Position numbers and translations under genes: made by a program. Below the pieces are notes generated by a model that searched no databases, was not told the DNA's origin, and saw only the letters and a program-made list of their open reading frames with translations. 64,000 bases of DNA from Heliocidaris tuberculata (lineage: Eukaryota; Echinodermata; Echinoidea; Camarodonta; Echinometridae), in the NCBI GenBank assembly GCA_025618425.1, contig CM046836.1:16208135-16272134 (forward strand), given 5' to 3'. Positions 59,320 through 64,000 of this stretch are shown here, one piece after another. Numbering within the stretch: the stretch's first letter is position 1; every line of letters starts with the position of its first letter.

Positions 59320-59390
59320 GACGAACTTCAGTTCGCTTTCCGAACTTCAGTTCGCTTTCCGAACTTCAGTTCGCTTTCCGAACTTCATAA
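59320..59390. repeat. 19-bp tandem repeat, about 3.5 copies
   Basis: GAACTTCAGTTCGCTTTCC repeated with a constant period from 59326. Confidence 0.9.
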
Positions 59391-59448
59391 ACCACATACA
59401 AATGAGGTAGATGTACCCGTTATTAATCCCTTTTAGTTTTAGTATTAA

Positions 59449-60051
59449 AGGCCAAGTCCACACTAATATTAAATTCATTTGAATAAACAGAGTAGAATTA
59501 AACAAGCATAACAGTGAAAATTTAACTGAAATCGGATGTAAAATAAGAAAGTTACGGCATTTTGAAGTTTTGCATTATTTCATGAAACAGTGATAGGCAT
59601 AACATGGGCGGTATGTAAATGAGTGAATCGATGATGTCACACACTCACTTTGCCTTATGCATTTTATTATATGAAATTTAAAATATTTCAATTTTTATGG
59701 ATGTGATAATAAAGAATCTCTCCATTCTATCAAAATAAGTTACAATAATGATGATTTTACATGTTCCATAAGGAGTCAAACCATGTTTTACATTATTGAA
59801 GCAAAAAATTGAAATATATGATATTTCATATAATAAAATACATAAGGAAAAGTGAGTGTGTGACATCATCGGTTCACTCATTTGCATACCGCCCATGTTA
59901 TCCATATCACTGTTTCAAGAAATAATGCAAAACTTCAAAATGCCGTAACTTTTTTTATTTTACATCCTATTTCAATAAAATTTCCCTGTTATACTTGTTT
60001 AATTTTACTCTGTTTATTCAAATCAACTTGATGTCAGTGTGGACTTGGCCT
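59449..60051. mobile_element. TTAA-flanked MITE (AGGCCAAGTCCACAC ends)
   Basis: Full-length 603-bp relative of the MITE at 18064-18667, bounded by TTAA (59445-59448, 60052-60055); diverged interior but same palindromic plan. Confidence 0.75.
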
Positions 60052-60779
60052 TTAATATTGTCACGTCATATTGCCGACTTACGTACTTTAAACATTTACT
60101 TATAAATTGTATCACAAACGAATGTAATAAGTTGCAAACATACTACTTGCGACTGGAATTTTAACCAATGGTAAATAAGCATTGAATGGTTTGAAAAGGG
60201 TTATATTTTGCTGGCTGAACATGGTGAGAGCGTTACATTTTTATCGTAATCCATATTTCAATATCCGTAATGATCTAATGGTTCATACCTAGCTTGTATA
60301 TTATAAACCTGTTATGACATGTTGTGAATCAACTATATATTCTCTTATTTACGTCTCATTCTAACTGAATCCCGTTGCGCTCTTTTTCTCATCTTGCCTC
60401 TCTTTCTTTCTCTCTTTCTTCCCGCCCAACTCACCTGCTATGCCAGGTTCCCCTTAGACAATGTCAAAGGTCAGTAATTTATTCACACTTGACCGCACAA
60501 ATTTCACACACACCAAGATACCACACACATACATTCGTCATCCTTTACGAAGCTTCACGTAAGGTAAGCGGTCTTTTACATGAAATTTCTGTACTATATT
60601 TCTGAGCTATGCTCTTATCATTCATTCATTCATTAAGTTACTTGTAATAAACTGTAGACATGAAGATATATGCTGATATCAATATGGAAATGTATATTTT
60701 GTTATCAAATGGAATATAAAAACACACACTTGTATGTGTGTATATTGAAGTATATACTTTATGTTTGTATTATTATCTT

Positions 60780-60894
60780 CAGAACCTGAAGAAGGCCAGG
60801 AAGGCCGAAAGCTTGATCTAATAAAGTTGAAGTTTAGCTACGTCCTTGTCTACGGTCTCACACACACAAACACACGCACGCACTCACACACACA

Positions 60895-60944
<50 letters not shown>
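60780..60944 (+). repeat. CCTGAAGAAGGCC...GGCCGAAA motif followed by (CA)n(TA)n
   Basis: GAACCTGAAGAAGGCCAGGA then AGGCCGAAAGCTT, then AATAAAG, CA repeats (60865-60896) and TA repeats (60899-60944). The motif recurs in invertebrate retroelements and vaguely resembles a hammerhead core (CTGAAGA instead of CTGATGA, GAAA). Identity uncertain. Confidence 0.35.
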
Positions 60945-60946
<2 letters not shown>

Positions 60947-61109
60947 TTTGTAGGTTGGTAGATTGATAGATTTTTTTGATTTTCATTTCTTTTTTATTTT
61001 CAGGTAATGTGAACAGATACCATGCTCTTGTTACCAGGCCGGGCTGGGCATTAAGATTTAAGCCTTTCTTCGATACCAGGCCGGGATATAAAGAAAAATA
61101 CCTTTTCTT

Positions 61110-61313
61110 TCATGGAGGACTTAGACTGCAAGCCTTATTACCTGGTAATTGCAGATCTAGAGTTCTGTTGTCAATGAAGTTTTGGTACTCGGACACCCTA
61201 GTGTATACTCCTGGGTAGTTCGGTTTCCCGCAGCCATAACCGAAGCTGGTGATGCCGACCAAGAATATTCGTCCGTCGTCGTCTTCGCATTGTAGAGGAC
61301 CACCAGTATCCCC
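61110..61313 (-). CDS. Trypsin-like protease, terminal exon with GDTGGP
   Basis: The exon starts with GGG-GAT-ACT after a TGACAG-type acceptor and ends at TGA (61110-61112). With the last residues of the previous exon it reads TCQGDTGGPLQC, so the catalytic serine codon is ACT (Thr, 61305-61307), one base from Ser. It continues with VGITSFGYGCG and KPNYPGVYTRVSEYQNFI, which supply Cys201, Cys220, the 214-216 substrate strand and the C-terminal helix, then an unusual tail of about 20 residues ending CSLSPP. Thr at 195 usually abolishes or strongly lowers activity in this family; a sequencing error is possible. Confidence 0.88.
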   Translation of the reverse strand, partial: GDTGGPLQCEDDDGRIFLVGITSFGYGCGKPNYPGVYTRVSEYQNFIDNRTLDLQLPGNKACSLSPP

Positions 61314-61451
61314 CTGTCAAATGTTGAGGGAATATGAAATACAAGCAGTTTGATGTATGGTATTAATATATTGTCCAGCGTTCTGTTTGTTTTACCCTAA
61401 TCACACTTTCTTCAAACTGTTTAAAAGACAGGCGTACATGACCATACTATC

Positions 61452-61453
<2 letters not shown>

Positions 61454-61503
<50 letters not shown>
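61454..61503. repeat. (TA)n microsatellite in a protease intron
   Basis: About 50 bp of pure TA between the last two protease exons. Other introns of this gene (61.99-62.28, 62.54-63.07 kb) show nothing notable. Confidence 0.95.
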
Positions 61504-61506
<3 letters not shown>

Positions 61507-61839
61507 AGGATTATGTGTGTAATTACATTAGACCAAACGAAGTCGTTTGGCTAAGGAATCATTAACGGCTGTTATTTCCATTCTTTATTCCATGTTGCTC
61601 CATTACAGCACAATCTCTATGTTACGTTTACGATATGCCAAATAAAGATTTACAAAGTAAAAGCGATAAATTTTATGTAGAATTAGCTCAGACAGACCTG
61701 TGTCAAATAACTTTGACCTACTGCCGTAAAAAAAAAGAAAAGAAAAGAAGCACAAATATAATATACTAACAGTTGTTTTTTTTTAATATTTCAGTTAAAC
61801 ATCATAGGAACCTTTTTAATGCTACTGTTGAGGTATACC

Positions 61840-61981
61840 TGACACGTATCCATTTCTCCTGACACGTGACCTGCGCAGATCATGCCGGAAGTGATTTGTC
61901 GATCGTGGTAGAAACTTGCGCACTCCTCCTGGCTGAAGAGCTGTACTGTAGCCTCTTGCATGGTGTCTGATACATAACCTC
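61840..61981 (-). CDS. Trypsin-like protease, exon with Cys168/Cys182 and Asp189
   Basis: A 142-nt exon, acceptor TAATGTAG, donor GTATAC. It encodes GYVSDTMQEATVQLFSQEEC, then ITSGMICAGHVSGEMDTCQ. The cysteines match Cys168, Cys182 and Cys191. The D of MDTCQ sits six residues before position 195 and is the Asp189 of trypsin-type specificity (cleavage after Arg/Lys). Confidence 0.88.
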
Positions 61982-62282
61982 CTACATTAAACATAGACAT
62001 AGGCCGGTAATCACAAAAGCGTTAGTATCTTAGTCCAGCTTAAACCCCGAATCAGTGGGACAATTTAGTTCCATGATTCATGGAGCGCCGTGCCAACCTC
62101 TATGCCTTGAAAAATTCCCATATTTTGTTAAATACAACAAAAAATTGACTTATTTTCCGATATTCTATTATTTTCTTGGATTAATGTAGTGGTAGAAGTA
62201 ATGTAAGGAAGGAAAGGTAATCCATATAGCCTTATTAAAAAGAGAAAAGTCTGTCAATAATGGCTTAAGAGCATCAACTCAC

Positions 62283-62539
62283 CTTCGCTGGTGTGTCCCC
62301 AACCAGAGACATAACACTTCGTGTAGACAGAAGGATCTTGAAGCCGGGACAGGCATACCGGTCTTATGTAATCATTGTTAAATTCAAGGGGATTATCAAA
62401 AACGATCAGTGCAATATCGTTTTCAATAGTCTGGCTGTCGTAGTTCGGATGGGAGATGGATTGGACAACCACTTCCATATGATACGGTGAAGTCATTGAC
62501 AGCTTCAGGTCACCCAGCACAGCAGTTTCGAACTTATCC
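62283..62539 (-). CDS. Trypsin-like protease, exon with Asp102
   Basis: A 257-nt exon, acceptor TTACAG, donor GTGAGT. It carries the S1 landmarks HPNYDSQTIENDIALIVF (Asp102 is the D of NDIAL), IRPVCL (Cys122, pairs with the propeptide cysteine) and KCYVSGWGHTSEG (Cys136, the SGWG strand). Phases at both borders join the neighbouring exons in frame. Confidence 0.9.
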
Positions 62540-63069
62540 CTGTAAGTAATTGAAAGAAGATTCATTATTTGGGCGTGCCCTCACCTCTCCAATACCACAG
62601 TCACACCGATGAGACCAACAATAGAACGATCGAGAAACTACATTACCCAAAATGGCCAAGTTGTCGTTCGCTTTGGAGTCGAGATGGCGGTGTGACTGGA
62701 CTATCAAACTTGGATTTGTGATCCGTATATAGAATATCAAACACTTATGTGTACTATGCCTTTATCATGAAACTTCGCAAAAAATTCAACGAATAATGGT
62801 CACTTTGAGAGAATATAAATGGTGTTTTATATTTTGTTTGTAAGAAGAAATGACGTTCACCAATTTGTAGTATTCATTTCGTATCAAATACATGTGCATT
62901 TTGGGGCTATTATGAGCTATTACTCATCTTGGTATTTGAAAAATTCTTGGTTTACACGAAATAATCATACTCAAAAGTCAAAACAAATACTGCTCTTGTT
63001 TCAACCTTTCCATACCGTGAAATTTTACATGGAATAACAAACCAAACGAGGGTAAAGGTGAATTCTTAC

Positions 63070-63247
63070 GCGCAGTGGGCTGCTGTAACAGCTCTTGATC
63101 TGCTGATGACCACGGCTGCACATCGATGAACATTGTTACTATCTCGAAGAGACGCCATCCAAGGCCAGTCTCCTAGCTGGGTCAATGAACCCCCGATGAT
63201 ACGTGGGTTGGTTGGCGGACTTGCAGGGCGGTAACCGCATTCAACGC
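63070..63247 (-). CDS. Trypsin-like protease, activation-site and His57 exon
   Basis: A 178-nt exon, acceptor ATATGAG, donor GTAAGA. It reads VECGYRPASPPTNPRIIGGS, then DWPWMASLRD, VHRCAAVVIS and VTAAHC. R before IIGG is the usual zymogen cleavage site; the preceding C is the propeptide cysteine that pairs with Cys122; HRC and AHC are Cys42 and Cys58; AAHC supplies His57. Codons continue from an exon beyond 63247, so the protein has N-terminal regions outside the window, perhaps CUB/LDLa modules as in the neighbouring gene (inference). Confidence 0.88.
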
Positions 63248-63650
63248 CTCATATAAGAATAAAATAGAAGACTAATGTTAAGTCAAAGAGGCTGTGATTA
63301 TGTGATTTTAATCCTTTACTTACCACTGACAACAAATCCTGCCAAGCAATTATGATGGTTAATACTATGTTTCGACTAACAATAGTGATGTTGCCCTCCT
63401 AAAACAGGATAAGTTTAATGCAGTTTGAATCCTATTCCCATTGGCGACATTCATGCCCACTTTTACAATAAAACAAAGATATTAAGCTAGAAATTTGACT
63501 TTTGCAAGTTATTCACAACAGTTGCTTGTGAAATAGGTGGCACAGAGCCGTGGGGTTAAAGCAGTTTCTTCGATAAAATTTCTTGAATACATTCTAAACG
63601 GATGTTTATTATAGTGAATTACTGATTTTAACAATGAGAGGGACAAAATG

Positions 63651-63960
63651 TAGGGGTTCTGTGGTCTAGTTACGGGACGGTGGGTCACAAGATATGGGGT
63701 TCGAGTCCCTGCCACATCATTTAACGTCCTTTTGGCAAGTTTTTAATCTAATTTGTCCCACTTGACCAAGGAGAAGGACATGGTTACTTCGCAGAAATCC
63801 ATTCCTTAATATGCTAGAGCGCCTTGATAGCAGCCGTGATAAAGCCTAGGTATACTGAAGAGCCAGGAGCGTCAAGGGTGATGGACAGGGAACTCTACAA
63901 GAACCCACTAATATTTATGTTGTGATGCATTTATTTCCCTAAAAGCGTGTCCCCTTTATA
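63651..63960 (+). mobile_element. tRNA-derived SINE in a protease intron
   Basis: TGTGGTCTAGTTACGGGACG (A-box region) and GGGGTTCGAGTCCCTGCCAC (B box), then ACGTCCTTTTGGCAAG and CTTGACCAAGGAGAAG. Clear head; the 3' limit is approximate. Confidence 0.7.
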
Positions 63961-64000
63961 TCATTTCAATAGTAGGTATAATTTTTGTCCCAGAGAGTAA

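Overview
This is eukaryotic DNA: AT-rich, low in coding density, with GT-AG introns, many nested transposons, SINEs and microsatellites. The gene family (CUB, LDL-receptor class A and trypsin-like domains), the Tx1/L1-like LINE, tRNA-derived SINEs, long foldback elements with tandemly repeated arms and long poly-G/poly-C tracts suggest a marine invertebrate deuterostome, most likely an echinoderm such as a sea urchin. The organism assignment is inference; the domain and element calls are read from the sequence.

Two host genes are supported, both on the minus strand. (1) At 61110-63247 lie the last four exons of a secreted trypsin-like (S1) serine protease; its 5' part is beyond the right edge. 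All ten cysteines expected for this type, His57, Asp102 and the specificity residue Asp189 are present, but the catalytic serine motif reads GDTGGP, so Ser195 is Thr. (2) At 1109-46596 lies a large modular gene made of strictly alternating single-exon domains: eight LDLa exons and seven CUB exons. Every exon begins and ends in phase 1. All seven CUB domains contain no cysteine, and every LDLa domain has four cysteines, missing exactly the pair that forms the C1-C3 disulfide. The array includes a near-identical 1,095-bp tandem duplication (41.26-43.51 kb), a dead LDLa exon at the 5' end (46.02-46.60 kb; a 480-bp retroposon with a 5-bp target duplication plus a 2-bp deletion), and a 29.6-kb intron (9.83-39.45 kb) packed with transposons. 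Neither the 5' start (signal peptide exon) nor the 3' end is visible.

Layout: 0-1 kb, palindromic repeats and a LINE remnant; 1.1-9.8 kb, three LDLa and two CUB exons among foldback elements; 9.8-39.4 kb, the giant intron, holding a LINE ORF1 split by a 2.5-kb terminal-inverted-repeat transposon, a second 2.76-kb copy of that transposon, a degraded Tx1-like LINE with upstream tandem monomers (20.8-27.8 kb), foldback elements and a four-layer transposon nest (36.8-38.7 kb); 39.4-46.6 kb, five CUB and five LDLa exons; 46.6-61.1 kb, intergenic or 5' intron sequence full of LINE, SINE, hAT-like and foldback elements; 61.1-63.25 kb, protease exons; 63.25-64 kb, intron with a SINE.

The two host genes are neighbours on the same strand and use domain types often combined in extracellular modular proteases. 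They may be tandem members of one family, in which case the CUB/LDLa gene could end in its own protease domain left of the window. That cannot be seen here.
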